This document shows, one piece after another, positions 20,914-32,145 of a DNA stretch of 64,000 bases; position 1 is the stretch's first letter, and each line of letters opens with the position of its first letter. The notes under the pieces were generated by a model, which worked only from the letters and a program-made list of their open reading frames with translations, was not told the origin of the DNA and did not search any database. The stretch is from contig NW_023362426.1 in NCBI RefSeq assembly GCF_001411555.2, positions 1-64,000 on the forward strand, given 5' to 3'. The position numbers were made by a program, and so were the translations under genes. The DNA is from Juglans regia (lineage: Eukaryota > Streptophyta > Magnoliopsida > Fagales > Juglandaceae).

Positions 20914-22804
20914 ATGTCTCCTCGGAATAGCGCATCACCAAGGGGGGGAGCAGATAACTCATCCTTTGTGTTGCAAGCCATGCAACAACAGTTTGAGCGG
21001 TTGAACTTGGTGTTGGGTGAAGTGAGGTATAGGATGAATCATCAAGAAGCAGCGATTAGAAATCTACAAGATAGGAGGGATAGGACGCGACGTGAGCATA
21101 GAGTTGAAAATCAGTATGAGAATGAAGGAGATGGTGAGGAAGAAGAAGATTTAGCATCTGACGTTGGGTCGGGTAGAAATAGAGGAGTTAGGCATGAAAG
21201 AGGACTTGAGGGGAATCTAAGGGGTCGGGATGGTGTAGATAGAGACCATAGTAGCATCAAAATGAAAATATCATCTTTCCAAGGTAGAACTGACCCTAAG
21301 GTTTATCTAGAGTGGGAGAAAAAAATAGAGTTGGTGTTTGATTGCCATAATTACTCTGAGGAGAAGAAAGTGAAGTTGGCGGTAATTGAGTTCACTGATT
21401 ATGCTATTATTTGGTGGGATCAATTATGACTATTAGGAGAAGGAATTGTGAGAGGCCTATAGAGACATGGGGAGAGGTGAAAGCTCTCATGAGGCGGAGA
21501 TTTGTTCCTAGCCATTACTATAGAGACCTTTTCCAAAAATTACAAAATTTTACACAGGGGTCTAGGAGTGTGGAGGATTACCATAATGAGATGGTGATAT
21601 GAACTCGCGGGAACGGAATCCCTTGAACCCACAATCAAATTGAAAACTTCCAAAGAAAGCCAAAATCAAGCCAATGGATGGGGAACCTAGACCCGATGAG
21701 AACTCGTTTCAAGAACCTAGATTATATTACAATCTAGACCCGTTGAAGAACCCGTCTCAAATTCAACTCACAATGAATAAATTCATCAAATTTCATAAAC
21801 TTCATAAACTGATTAGAATGAGGCTACATAGAGTATTTAAACCAAAACCTAATGAAATCCTAGCCAAAATAAACCCCATCTTCCAAAAGTACCCCTGAGT
21901 GAACAGTGCCACGGCTACTGTACGGCTCTACAGTACTCGGCTACAGTAACCCTGACCCTAGTTTAATAAAATATTAATTTTCCCAACATGCCCTTGCATA
22001 GGCCCCCTTAAGTGCTTCCCATAATAAACTCAATTATTCTAAACTAATAAAATAAGTCATTTACAAGAATTAAATAAGTTGAAAGTCTTCAAGTGCCCAA
22101 GACCTTCATCATAACTTATCAAATGAATCAAAGCTGAATCTTCATCATTTAAGCCCTTTAACTTGTATTTGGACCATCTGGAACTTGCAACGTATCTTTA
22201 AGACTAGGCCCACCTTAGTTCCCATCAGATGGAGGTGGTGATGATTCGGGCTAATGTAGAGGAGGACCGAGAGGCCACCATGGCTAGATTTTTGAGTGGG
22301 TTGAATAGGGACATAGCCAATGTAATTGAATTGCAGCATTATGTGGAGATAGAGGACATGGTGCACATGGCTATGAAGGCGGAGAGGCAATTAAAGAGAA
22401 AAGGGACAGCAAGGTACACTTCGGTTTCTAGCACTACTTGGAAATCAAAATGGGATAGGAATGATCTAGCTGAAGCAAAGAGAAAGACCGAACCACCTAA
22501 GGGAAAAGATGAGGGAACTAGCGACAAATCCAAGGTAGAATCCCAACCTTCACGGAATAGAGATATCAAATATTTTAAGTGTTTGGGTTCAAGGCACATT
22601 GCTTCTCAATGTCCAAATAGGAGGGTGATGATTATGCGTGACAATGGGGAGGTGATGACTGAGAGTGAGGATGATAGTGATGAGGTGCCCGAGTTGGATG
22701 ATGCTAGTGATGATGATGGAGTGGTATACCCTGTGACAGGTGAGTCTCTTGTTGCCAGGCGTGCTCTTAATGCACACATTAAAGTGGATGATGCAGAGCA
22801 ATAG
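20914..22804 (+). pseudogene. gag: Gag of element G, with frameshift and solo-LTR insertion
   Basis: Starts with MSPRNSASPRGG. The N-terminal FVLQAMQQQFERLNLVLGEV region and Retrotrans_gag core (SSFQGRTDPKVYLEWEKK; VFDCHNYSEE) lie in 20914-21429. A frameshift near 21426 moves the frame. The next part (PSHYYRDL; RSVEDYHNEM) runs to a solo LTR at 21595 and resumes after it at 22228 (EVVMIRANVEEDREA). A single zinc knuckle lies near 22570-22612 but reads YFKCLGSRHIASQC. Its first Cys and the Gly before His are changed relative to CFKCLGSGHVASQC in K/M. The C-terminal acidic part (ESEDDSDEVPELDDASDDDG) leads to a TAG at 22802-22804. This Gag is inactive as it stands. Confidence 0.88.
21595..22227 (-). 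repeat. Solo LTR inside gag of element G
   Basis: 633 bp, TGATATGAACTCGCGGG...CCCATCA, with target-site copies gatgg at 21590-21594 and 22228-22232. It is shorter than the other LTRs because the stretch around the conserved 'aagaacccagattacaaaggagg' block is missing near 21760. Confidence 0.92.
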
Positions 22805-24458
22805 AGATAGAACATTTTCCATACTAGATGCCATATCAACAATAAGGTATGTAGTATGATCATTGATGGAGGGAGTTGTACAAATGTGGCTAGCACTACT
22901 TTGGTTGAGAAATTGAATTTACCAACCTTAAAACACTTTAGACCATACAAATTGCAGTGGTTGAATGATTGTGGAGAGGTTAGGGTGGATAAACAAGTGT
23001 TAGTTATTTTTTCTATTGGGAAGTATCAAGATGAGGTGCTTTGTGATGTTGTGCCTATGCATGCAGGCCATATTTTTTTGGGGAGGCCGTGGCAGTATGA
23101 TAGGAGAGTGACACATGATGGGTTCAAGAATATGTACAACTTTGAAAAGGAGGGCAAAACAATTAAACTTGCTCCTTTAACTCCAAGCCAGGTCTATGAG
23201 GACCAACTGAAATTGAAAAGTGAGGTTGCTAAAAAAAAAAAGAGTGAAAATGAGAGTGATCAGAAGAGAAAGAGTGAAAATGAGAGTAATCAAAAAAGGA
23301 AGAGTGAAAAAGAGATTGAGCAAAAAAGAAAGAGTGAGAGTGAATATGAGCATAAAAGAAAGAGTGAAAAAAAAAGTAGAGAGGTAGCTGAGAGTAAAGA
23401 AAAAAGAGTGGAGCCACGAGAGAAAAGGAAAGGCAAAAGTGAGTTTCTATGCAAGAGAGAGTGAGGTTAAGAGTGCTTTCTTCGCAGATCGCCCTATGAT
23501 TTTTCTTGTCTATAAAGAGTCTTATCTTACTCTTGATGAAACTAACCAGTCTCTTCCTAGTTTTGTTGTTTCTTTGTTGCAGGAGTTCGAGGATGTATTC
23601 CCAGAGGAGATGCCAAATGAGTTGCCAGCCATTAGAGGCATTGAGCACCAGATTGATTTTGTGCCCGGGGCTGCTATTCCAAACCGACCAGCCTATAGGA
23701 GTAATCCAGAGGAGACAAAGGAGCTTCAGAGGCAAGTTGAGGATTTGATGAGCAAGGGGTACGTGAGGGAGAGCATGAGCCCTTGTGCAGTACCAGTGCT
23801 ACTAGTGCCAAGGAAGGATGGGACGTGGAGAATGTGCATTGATTGCAGGGCGGTCAACAATATCACGGTAAAGTATCGCCATCCCATTCCTAGATTGGAT
23901 GATCTGCTTGATGAATTGTATGGTTCATGTATTTTCAGTAAAATTGATCTTAAAAGTGGGTACCATCAAATTAGAATGAAAGATGATGATGAATGGAAAA
24001 CTGCTTTTAAGACTAAGTATGAGCTTTAAGAATGGTTGGTTATGCCATTTGGACTTACAAATGCGCCCAATACTTTCATGAGATTAATGAACCATGTCCT
24101 ACGTGCATTCATAGGCAAGTTTGTGGTAGTGTACTTTGATGATATCTTAGTGTACAGCAAGAACTTAAATGAACTTATTGAGCATTTGATATATGTGTTT
24201 GATGTGTTGAGATGTGAAAAGTTGTATGCTAATTTCAAGAAATGTGTCTTTTGCATGGAAAAAGTTGTTTTTCTTGGTTACATTGTTAGTACAAAGGGTA
24301 TTGAGGTGGAGGAAGAGAAAGTCAAGGCCATCAAGGAGTGGCCAACGCCAAAAAGCATCACTGAGGTAAGAAGCTTTCATGGGTTAGCTAGCTTTTATCG
24401 GCGTTTTGTTAAAGACTTCAGCAGCATTGCTGCACCACTCACTGAGGTAATTAAAAAG
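22805..24458 (+). pseudogene. pol: Protease and RT part of Pol, element G
   Basis: The retropepsin-like domain begins near 22856 with MIIDGGSCTNVAS and includes HAGHIFLGRPWQYDRR. A Lys/Glu/Ser-rich linker (about 23220-23430) follows, with KRKSENES-like units. A frameshift near 23440 leads to the pre-RT segment (EFEDVFPEEMPNELP; RGIEHQIDFVPGAAIPNRPA) and [57 protein letters not shown]. The catalytic box YFDD is at 24132-24143, followed by ILVYSKN. A TAA at 24027-24029 replaces the Tyr before EWLVMPFG. The thumb region ends at 24458, where O is inserted after [10 protein letters not shown]. The rest of Pol resumes at 29595. Confidence 0.9.
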
Positions 24459-25262
24459 TGATGGGAACCAAGATGGGTCTAGTCTTAAAGATCATTTGCA
24501 ACTTCCAGATGGGCCAAGAAGATCAATGAGAAAATGCAAGGATTGATGTAATCCATTTGGGACAAGTTTAGCAAGAGCCCAACATTCAAGATGGGGCTTG
24601 AAGGATGAAGATCCATTTTAATTCATTTGATCAGCTACGGAAGAGGGCAACGACAAGACTTAAAGGCTTTGGACTCTTGAAGGGTTTCAACTTATTTAAT
24701 TCATTTAAAGAACTTATTTTATTAGTTTAGAATAATTGAGTTTATTATGAGAAGGACTTAAGGGAGCCTATGCAAGGGCATGTTGGGAAAGTTATTATTT
24801 TATTGAACTAGGGTTAGGGTTACTGTAGCCGAGTACTGTAGCACGGCACTGTAGCCGCGGCACTGTTCATCCAGGGGCACTTTTGGAAGATGGGGTTTAT
24901 TTTGGCTAGGGTTTCATTAGGTTTTGCTTTAAATACTCTATGTAGCCTCATTCTAATCAGATTATGAAGTTTATGAAATTTGATGAATTTATTCATTGTG
25001 AGTTGAGTTTTACTCTTCTTGTTCTTAATTGAACTTTTGAACTTATCAAAGGTAAATCACAACCTTTGTGGCGTTCCTCCTTTGTAATCTGGGTTCTTGA
25101 GACGGGTTCTTCAACGGGTCTAGATTTTAATATAATCTAGGTTCTTGAAACGAGTTCTCATTGGGTCTAGGTTCTCCATCCATTGACTTGATTTTGGCTT
25201 TCTTGGGAAGTTTTCAAATTGACTGTGGGTTCAAGGGATTCCTTTCCCGCGGGTTCATATCA
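24459..25262 (+). repeat. 5' LTR of element O
   Basis: 804 bp, TGATGGGAACCAAGATGGG...TTCATATCA. Confidence 0.94.
24928..24936 (+). promoter_or_regulatory. TATA-like element in LTR of O
   Basis: TTTAAATAC in 'gctttaaatactctatgtagcc', conserved in the non-autonomous LTRs. The role is inferred. Confidence 0.4.
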
Positions 25263-25277
25263 TTTGGTATTCAGAGC
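25263..25277 (+). promoter_or_regulatory. Primer-binding site of element O
   Basis: TTTGGTATTCAGAGC adjoining the LTR, the same variant as in G. Confidence 0.85.
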
Positions 25278-26184
25278 AAGGTTTCCAATCAGGTCTGATT
25301 CTATCTTTAATTTTAGTATCCTTAAATTTAATTCTAGGGCTTCATTGTTCTAGGGTTGCCAAAAAAAAAAAAAAATTGAAACAAAAAGTAGGCTGCCGAA
25401 ATTCTTAGGGTTTTGGGTTTGGCTGAAATTTGCATCACCTAGGGTTTCAAAATTCTAGGGTTTCCTGCATCTCTAAGTTTGTCAATTGCTTGGAGTGTCG
25501 TTCCATTGATTCTTTTCTATTTCATTGTCCATGTTTGTGTGTTTGAATTCAATTGGTTGGTTTTCACAATTGAATATTGCTGTTTGTGGATGAATTAGAG
25601 AAAAGAAAAGAAAAGAAAAGAAAAGAAAAGAAAGGAAAGGAAAAGAAAAGAAAAGAAAAGAAAAGAAAAGAAAGGAAAAGAAAAGAAAAGAAAAGAAAAG
25701 AAAATTCCAAAAAAAAAAAAAAGAAGAAGTTGAAGAGAAGAGAAGGTAGCATATTCAAAGTTGCTACATAGTTACAACAATGAGAAAGAAAGAAATTTGT
25801 TGATTGAACCTTATCATCAAAGGGGCTGCTGCATACATCACTCAAGTTGGTATCTTGTCTTATTGCTACTCTTTCATTCGTATAACTTCATTGATTCTCG
25901 TGTCATTTTTATTCCTTCATGTTTCTCTTGTTCTTGTTTCCTGAATCTAATTACTAGTTGGGATAAAACAAGGTTGCCTTGTCTTGATTGAGTTCATTTA
26001 GTTCTGAAAGAACTTGAGTGGAAAAACTATTGAGGTAAAAGGCAAGAGAGTGTGAGACTATTATCGGGAAAAAGCCATTAAGAGTGAAACACGAGTAGAG
26101 TGTCATTATTCGAGTTGAAACACGTAAGGGAGTGTGTGAGGTTTTCTTTTTTACCACTAACATTCTTCTGTGCAGCACCTTCTA
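25278..26184 (+). other. 5' leader of element O with (AAAAG)n tract
   Basis: The tract at about 25603-25704 is built of AAAAG and AAAGG units. The stretch before gag (about 26030-26184) is strongly conserved between copies. No gene. Confidence 0.8.
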
Positions 26185-28052
26185 ATGTCTCATCGGAGTA
26201 GCTCATCACCAAGGGGGCGAGTAGATAACTCATCCTTTGTGTTGCATGCCATGCAACATGAGTTTGAGCGGTTGAACTTGGTGTTAGGTGAAGTGAGGAA
26301 TAGCATGGATAATCAAGAAGCAATGGTTAGAAATCTGCAAGCAGAGAAAGATAGGAGGCGACATGAGCCTAATATTAAGAATGGGTATGAGAATGGAGAG
26401 TATGGTGAGGATGAGGAAGTGCTAACATCTGAAGTTGGATTGGGTAGACATAGAAGAGTTAGGCATGGAAGAGGCCTTAGGGCAAACTCAGGGGGTCGAG
26501 ATAGAGTAGATAAGCACCTTGGAAGCATCAAAATGAAAATACCATCATTCCAAGGTAGAACTGACCCTGAAGTTTATTTAGAGTGGGAGAAAAGAATAGA
26601 GTTGGTGTTTGATTGTCATAATTACTCTGAGCAGAAAAAGATGAAGTTGGCTGTAATTGAGTTCACTGATTATGCGATTATTTGGTGGGATCAATTAGTA
26701 TCCAATAGGAGGAGGAATTTTGAGAGGCCTGTAGAAACATGGAGAGAGTTGAAAGCTATCATGAGGCGGAGATTTGTACCTAGCCACTACTATAGAGACC
26801 TCTACAAAAAATTACAAAATCTTATACAGGGGTCTAGGAGTGTAGAGGACTACCATAAGGAGATGGAGGTGGCTATGATTCGGGCTAATGTAGTGGAGGA
26901 TCGGGAGGCCATAATGAAAAGATTTTTGAGGGGATTGAATAGGGAGATAGCCAATGTAGTTGAGTTGCAATATTATGAGGAGGTAGAGGACATAGTGCAC
27001 ATGGCTATGAAGGTGGAGAGACGGCTAAAAGGAAAGGGTACATCAAGGTATACTTCGGTTTCTAGTACTTCTTGGAAACCAAAGTGGGACAAAAATGATC
27101 AAGTTGTAGCAAAGGAGAAGACCGAACCACCAAAGGGAAAAGATTTGGGTGAGGCTGAAACCTCAAGAAAAAGTGAGAATGAGCTTAATAGTAAGAGTGA
27201 AGGTGACAGTGAAAGTGAGATTGTGCTGAAAAGAAAGAGTGAATGTGAGATTGAGAAGAAAAGAAACAGTGAGACCGAAATGGAGAAAGACAGAAAAATG
27301 AGAGAGAAAAAAGAAGAGGGTGAGACTAAAACCTTAAGCAAAAGAGAGAATGAGTTGAAAAGTAATTATGAAAAAGAGAGTGAAAAAGAAAAACAGAGTG
27401 GAAAGAAAAGAGAGTGTGAAGAAAGTGAGAGAAAAACAAAGAGAAAAGTGAGTTTTTGTGCTAAGGCGAGTCTTAATCCTAACGGACTTGACGTATGTTT
27501 GCCTAGTATTGTTGTCTCTTCGTTGCAGGGATATGAGGTCATGTTTCCTAGTGGTGTCTTTTGTGGATTGCCACCTTTTAGGGAAATAGAGCACTACATT
27601 GATTTTATGCAGGTGCGACAATTCTTAATCGACCTTTCTTGGAAAAACAAGAGTCATTGACACACTTAAAGGGACAAGGTAAGTTGTTGACTAGAATGCA
27701 TACTAAGCGGGAGGATTGTATTGAGACTTTTCCTCATGTATTCAAATACACACAAGGTATGAAAAATTTTGTGGTTGATGCTTTAGCAAGAAGGGATGTC
27801 CTTGTCTTCATTTTAGATGCGAAATTGTTGAGATTTGAATATGATAAGGAATTGCATGCTAATAATGATGACTTTGCTAGTGTGTATGGAACATGTGAGA
27901 ATGCATCTTTTGGTAAGTTCTATATACTAGATTGGTACTTGTTTAGAATGAATAGATTTTGTGTGCCTACTAGTTTTATGCGTAAGTTGCTTGTGTGTGA
28001 TGGACATGCTGGTTTGTTGGGTAACCATGGTGTAAGGAAAACTTTTGTTGTG

Positions 28053-28517
28053 TTGCATGAGTGTTTGTGGGAATACCATTTGCCATTCAAAGACTTGTTG
28101 CACGAACGTTTGTGGAAGTATCATTTGTCATTCATTGATGTATTGCATGAACATTTGTGGGAGTATCATTTGCCATACATTGACGTGTTGCATGAACGTT
28201 TGCGGGAGTATCATTTGCTTTTCATTGAGTTTGCATATAATTGGAGTGGTCATTCTCGTGAAAATAAGATTTTAGACATGTTGCATAAACATTTATGGGA
28301 GTATCATTTGCCATTCATTGACTTGTTGCATGAACGTTTGCGGGAGTATCATTTGCCATTCATTGACTTGTTGCTTGAATGTTTGCGGGAGTATCATTTG
28401 CCATTCATTGAGCATGCATATTGGAGTGGTCATTTTGGTTCGAGGAAAACTTTAGATGTACTTCATGAACATTTGTGGGAGTATTGTTTGCCATTCATTG
28501 AGTTTACATATAATTGG
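28053..28517 (+). repeat. 45-bp coding repeat array, 8 units (element O)
   Basis: Units read HECLWEYHLPFKD, HERLWKYHLSFID, HEHLWEYHLPYID, HERLREYHLLFIEF, HKHLWEYHLPFID, HERLREYHLPFID, LECLREYHLPFIEH and HEHLWEYCLPFIEF. The order closely matches copy A. Confidence 0.93.
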
Positions 28518-28769
28518 AGTGTTCATGCTACTACTAAATTTTCACCAATTGAAATTGTTTATTTACTTAATCAATTTCCTCCTTCAGATTTAAAATCTTT
28601 ACTAGTTGATGACATGAGTAGCTTGGATGGACTATTCCAAATTCTTAAACAAATTAATGAAAATGCATATGTAATGGATCTTCCAGGTAAGTATCATGTT
28701 TCTACTATTTTCGATGTTACTAACAATTTTCCCTTTGATCCAGGTGGAGATTCGAGGTCGAATCATTTT

Positions 28770-28783
28770 GAGGAGAGGGGGAA
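28770..28783 (+). promoter_or_regulatory. Polypurine tract of element O
   Basis: GAGGAGAGGGGGAA directly before the 3' LTR. It lies inside the reading frame and encodes part of FEERGN. Confidence 0.85.
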
Positions 28784-29589
28784 TGATGGGAACCAAGATG
28801 GGTCTAGTCTTAAAGATCATTTGCAACTTCCAGATGGGCCAAGAAGATCAATGAGAAAATGCAAGGATTGATGTAATCCATTTGGGACAAGTTTAGCAAG
28901 AGCCCAACATTCAAGATGGGGCTTGAAGGATGAAGATCCAATTTTAATTCATTTGATCAGCTACGGAAGAGGGCAACGACAAGACTTAAAGGCTTTGGAC
29001 TCTTGAAGGGTTTCAACTTATTTAATTCATTTAAAGAACTTATTTTATTAGTTTAGAATAATTGAGTTTATTATGAGAAGGACTTAAGGGAGCCTATGCA
29101 AGGGCATGTTGGGAAAGTTATTATTTTATTGAACTAGGGTTAGGGTTACTGTAGCCGAGTTACTGTAGCACGGCACTGTAGCCGCGGCACTGTTCATCCA
29201 GGGGCACTTTTGGAAGATGGGGTTTATTTTGGCTAGGGTTTCATTAGGTTTTGCTTTAAATACTCTATGTAGCCTCATTCTAATCAGATTATGAAGTTTA
29301 TGAAATTTGATGAATTTATTCATTGTGAGTTGAGTTTTACTCTTCTTGTTCTTAATTGAACTTTTGAACTTATCAAAGGTAAATCACAACCTTTGTGGCG
29401 TTCCTCCTTTGTAATCTGGGTTCTTGAGACGGGTTCTTCAACGGGTCTAGATTTTAATATAATCTAGGTTCTTGAAACGAGTTCTCATTGGGTCTAGGTT
29501 CTCCATCCATAGACTTGATTTTGGCTTTCTTGGGAAGTTTTCAAATTGACTGTGGGTTCAAGGGATTTCATTCCCGCGGGTTCATATCA
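28784..29589 (+). repeat. 3' LTR of element O
   Basis: 806 bp, followed by the second aaaag and then the resumed pol of G. Confidence 0.94.
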
Positions 29590-29594
29590 AAAAG

Positions 29595-31543
29595 AATGTT
29601 GGGTTTCATTGGGGGCTAATCAAGAGAATGCTTTGGCCACTATTAAAGAAAGGAGCTGCTCTGCACCTGTGTTAGCATTACCTGATTTTAACAAAGTTTT
29701 TGAGATTGAATGTGATGCCTCAGGAATAGGGATTGGAGCCGTTTTGATGCAGGATAGGCGGCCCATAGCCTTCTTCAGTGAAAAGTTAAGTGGGGCATCC
29801 CTGAAGTACCCTACTTATGACAAAGAGCTTTATGCTCTTGTTCGTGCATTAGAGACGTGGCAGCACTACCTATGGCCAAGGGAATTTGTGATCCATACCG
29901 ATCATGAATCATTGAAGCATCTCAAGGGTCAAGGTAAGTTGAATAAAAGGCATGCTAGATGGATGGAATACATTGAGACATTTCCCTATGTCATCCGTTA
30001 CAAGCAAGGTAAGGAGAACATTGTTGCTGATGCTCTATCCCGGAGGTATGTACTTCTTACTTCTATGAGTGCCAAAATGCTTGGGTTTGAATACGTGAAA
30101 GACATGTATGCCGATGATGCTGATTTTTCAAATGTGTATGTGGCATGTGATAAGGCGGCATTTGATAAGTTTTACAAGCATGATGGTTATTTGTTTAAAG
30201 AAAGCAAACTTTGTCTGCCAAATTGTTCTATGCATGAGTTATTGGTGCGTGAGGCACATGGTGGGGGATTAATGGGACACTTTGGTGTCAAGAAAACTTT
30301 AGACATTTTGCATGAACATTTCTTTTGGCCTAAGATGAAGAGAGATGTTAACCGTATTTGTGGAAGGGGCATTACATGTAGAAAGGCCAAATCTAAGGTT
30401 TTGCCACATGGGTTGTATACACCCTTACCCGTTCCTAGTGAGCCATGGGTAGACATATCTATGGACTTTGTTTTGGGGCTGCCTAGGACCAAAAGGGGTA
30501 GAGACTCTATTTTTGTTGTTGTGGATAGATTCAGTAAGATGGTACATTTCATTCCATGCCATAAAACAGATGATGCAACAAACATAGCTGACTTGTTTTT
30601 CCGGGAGATAGTGCGACTCCATGGTGTACCTAGGAGTATTGTTTCTGATAGGGATGTTAAATTCCTTAGCTACTTTTGGAAGGTGTTGTGGGGGAAATTG
30701 GGTACTAAGCTCTTATTTTCCACTACTTGTCATCCACAGACTGATGGTCAGACTGAAGTAGTTAATAGGACTTTAACTCAGCTTTTACGCACTATTGTTC
30801 ATAAGAATTTAAAAGCTTGGGAGGATTGTTTGCCATTTATAGAGTTTGCATATAATAGGACGATGCATACTACTACTTCATACTCTCCTTTTGAAATTGT
30901 TTTTGGATTTAATCCACTTACTCCTTTGGATTTGATGCCTTTACCTGTTGATGACAGGAGTAGTTTGGATGGACAAAAGAAGACAGAGTTGGTGAAGTCA
31001 CTTCATGAGAGGGTACGGCTTCAAATTGCCCAAAAGAATGAAAGGGTTGCTTCCCAAGCCAATAAAGGACGAAGGCGTGTCATCTTTGAACCAGGAGATT
31101 GGGTTTGGGTTCACATGCGCAAAGAAAGATTTCCAGCCCATAGAAGGACTAAGTTGCATCCTCGAGAAGATGGACCTTTCCAAATTCTTGAGAAAATTAA
31201 TGACAATGCATATAAAGTGGATCTTCCAGGTGAGTATAAAGTTTCTGCAACTTTCAATGTTTCTGATCTTTCTCATTTTGATGTAGGTGAAGATTCGAGA
31301 TCGAATCCTTTTGAGGAGATGGGGAATGATAGGAACCAAGGTGGGCCTACTCTTAAAGATCCTTTGCAAGTTCCAGATGGGCCAATTACAAGATCAAGGG
31401 CCAAGAAGATCAAGGAAGCAATGCAAGGATTGGTGCAATCCACTTGGGATGAAGCAAGCAAGAGCCCAACACTGAAGATGGGTTTGAAAGAAGAAGAACC
31501 AGCTTTGATCCACTTTATTCAAGCTGTGGAAGACATGACTTAG
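29595..31543 (+). CDS. pol: RNase H and integrase part of Pol, element G
   Basis: This is an open frame of about 650 codons after O, continuing Pol from KECWVSLG. RNase H (RT_RNaseH-type) has [50 protein letters not shown] and VADALSRR. The integrase zinc region has [20 protein letters not shown] and CGRGITC, where one expected Cys is Gly. Core residues are Asp in SMDFVLGLP (codon at 30464), Asp in VSDRD (30647) and Glu in GQTEVVNR (30755), giving D,D35E spacing. The C-terminal domain has [15 protein letters not shown] and [18 protein letters not shown]. The frame passes through the polypurine tract into the 3' LTR and ends in [17 protein letters not shown] and a Glu-rich tail. The catalytic core looks intact; the zinc site is doubtful. 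Confidence 0.92.
31313..31326 (+). promoter_or_regulatory. Polypurine tract of element G
   Basis: GAGGAGATGGGGAA just before the 3' LTR, within the integrase frame. Confidence 0.85.
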
Positions 31544-32145
31544 AGATACGGCCAATTGTTATTGGAGGCTTCCAATTTGGTCAAATGATTTATTTTATTA
31601 GTTTAGAATAAGTGGGCTTGAAGATGCTTGGCTCACATGTCTTATTTCTTTTACTATATTTTTGGGAAGGCCTTGTATTTTGGCCAATGGCTTATTTGGA
31701 AAGTTACATTTTAGGAACTAGGGTTTCATCAATTTATTGTAGGGGTTACTGTAGCCAGTACTGTTTATCAAGGGTAATTTTGGGTAAAAGGGGCATTATT
31801 TTGGCTAGGGTTTTGATTAGGTTTGGCTTTAAAAACTCTTTGTAGCCTCATTTAAGAGTTAGACAATATTGAATTTTATTTGTGAGTTGAGTTTTCTGCT
31901 CTTGTTCTTGATTGAACTCTTGAACTTATCAAAGGTAAATCACAACCTTTGTGGCGTTTCTCCATTGTAATCTGGGTTCTTGAGATGGGTTCTTCAACGG
32001 GTCTAGATTTTAATATAATCTAGGTTCTTGAAACGAGTTCTCATCAGGTCTAGATTCTCCATCCTTGACTTGATTTTGGCTTTCTTGGGGAGTTTTTCTA
32101 ATTGATTGTGGGTTCAAGGGAATTCATTCCCACGGGTTCATATCA
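31327..32145 (+). repeat. 3' LTR of element G
   Basis: 819 bp, TGATAGGAACCAAGGTGGG...TTCATATCA. It is shorter than the 5' LTR, mainly in the 'gtactgtagcc' block ('gccagtactgtttatc' here). Confidence 0.93.

Larger units (their letters stand above)
26185..28871 (+). pseudogene. Gag-led chimeric polyprotein of element O, one frameshift
   Basis: Starts at the MSHRSSSSPRGR ATG. It has the Gag N-terminus, Gag core (KMKIPSFQGRTDPEVYLEWE; WWDQLVSNRRRN; PSHYYRDLYKKLQNL) and the MEVAMIRANVVEDREA helix region. A long Lys/Glu/Ser spacer (about 27120-27440) with repeated KRKSE-like motifs comes next, then the pre-RT segment. A 1-bp loss in 'atgcaggtgcg' near 27610 (sisters have 'gccaggtgcg') breaks the frame. 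The second part (from about 27612) has the RNase H C-terminal half, FCVPTSFMRKLLVCDGHAG, eight repeats and the integrase tail. It runs through the polypurine tract to a TGA at 28869 inside the LTR. With one base restored the frame would span about 895 codons, so it is almost intact. Confidence 0.88.
24459..29589 (+). mobile_element. Element O: complete non-autonomous copy, Gag-type, nested in pol of G
   Basis: 5131 bp. LTRs are at 24459-25262 and 28784-29589, PBS at 25263-25277, polypurine tract at 28770-28783. The target-site duplication is aaaag at 24454-24458 and 29590-29594. The two LTRs are almost identical by eye, so this is a recent insertion. Confidence 0.95.
19321..32145 (+). mobile_element. 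Element G: autonomous-type gypsy (chromovirus-like) element with nested insertions
   Basis: 5' LTR 19321-20156, PBS 20157-20171, gag from 20914, protease, RT, RNase H and integrase, polypurine tract 31313-31326, 3' LTR 31327-32145. The target-site duplication caagg at 19316-19320 and 32146-32150 shows that it inserted into F. It is interrupted by a solo LTR (21595-22227) and by element O (24459-29589). Without these its length is about 7.1 kb. Domain order is RT, RNase H, integrase, which is Ty3/gypsy. Confidence 0.95.

Noticed and set aside
28045..28275. Cysteine-rich small proteins (CCMNVCGSIICHSLT-like) that look like secreted peptides; also at 504-998, 16372-16737, 46964-47227 and 60228-60488
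   Set aside because: They are the 45-bp coding repeat read in another frame. The real frame carries the integrase-derived HERLWEYHLPFID units and is shared by all copies.
28053..28517. Helical-repeat protein (PPR, TPR or LRR) from the regular 15-residue units
   Set aside because: The unit length and residues fit neither family, and both halves match integrase of element G.
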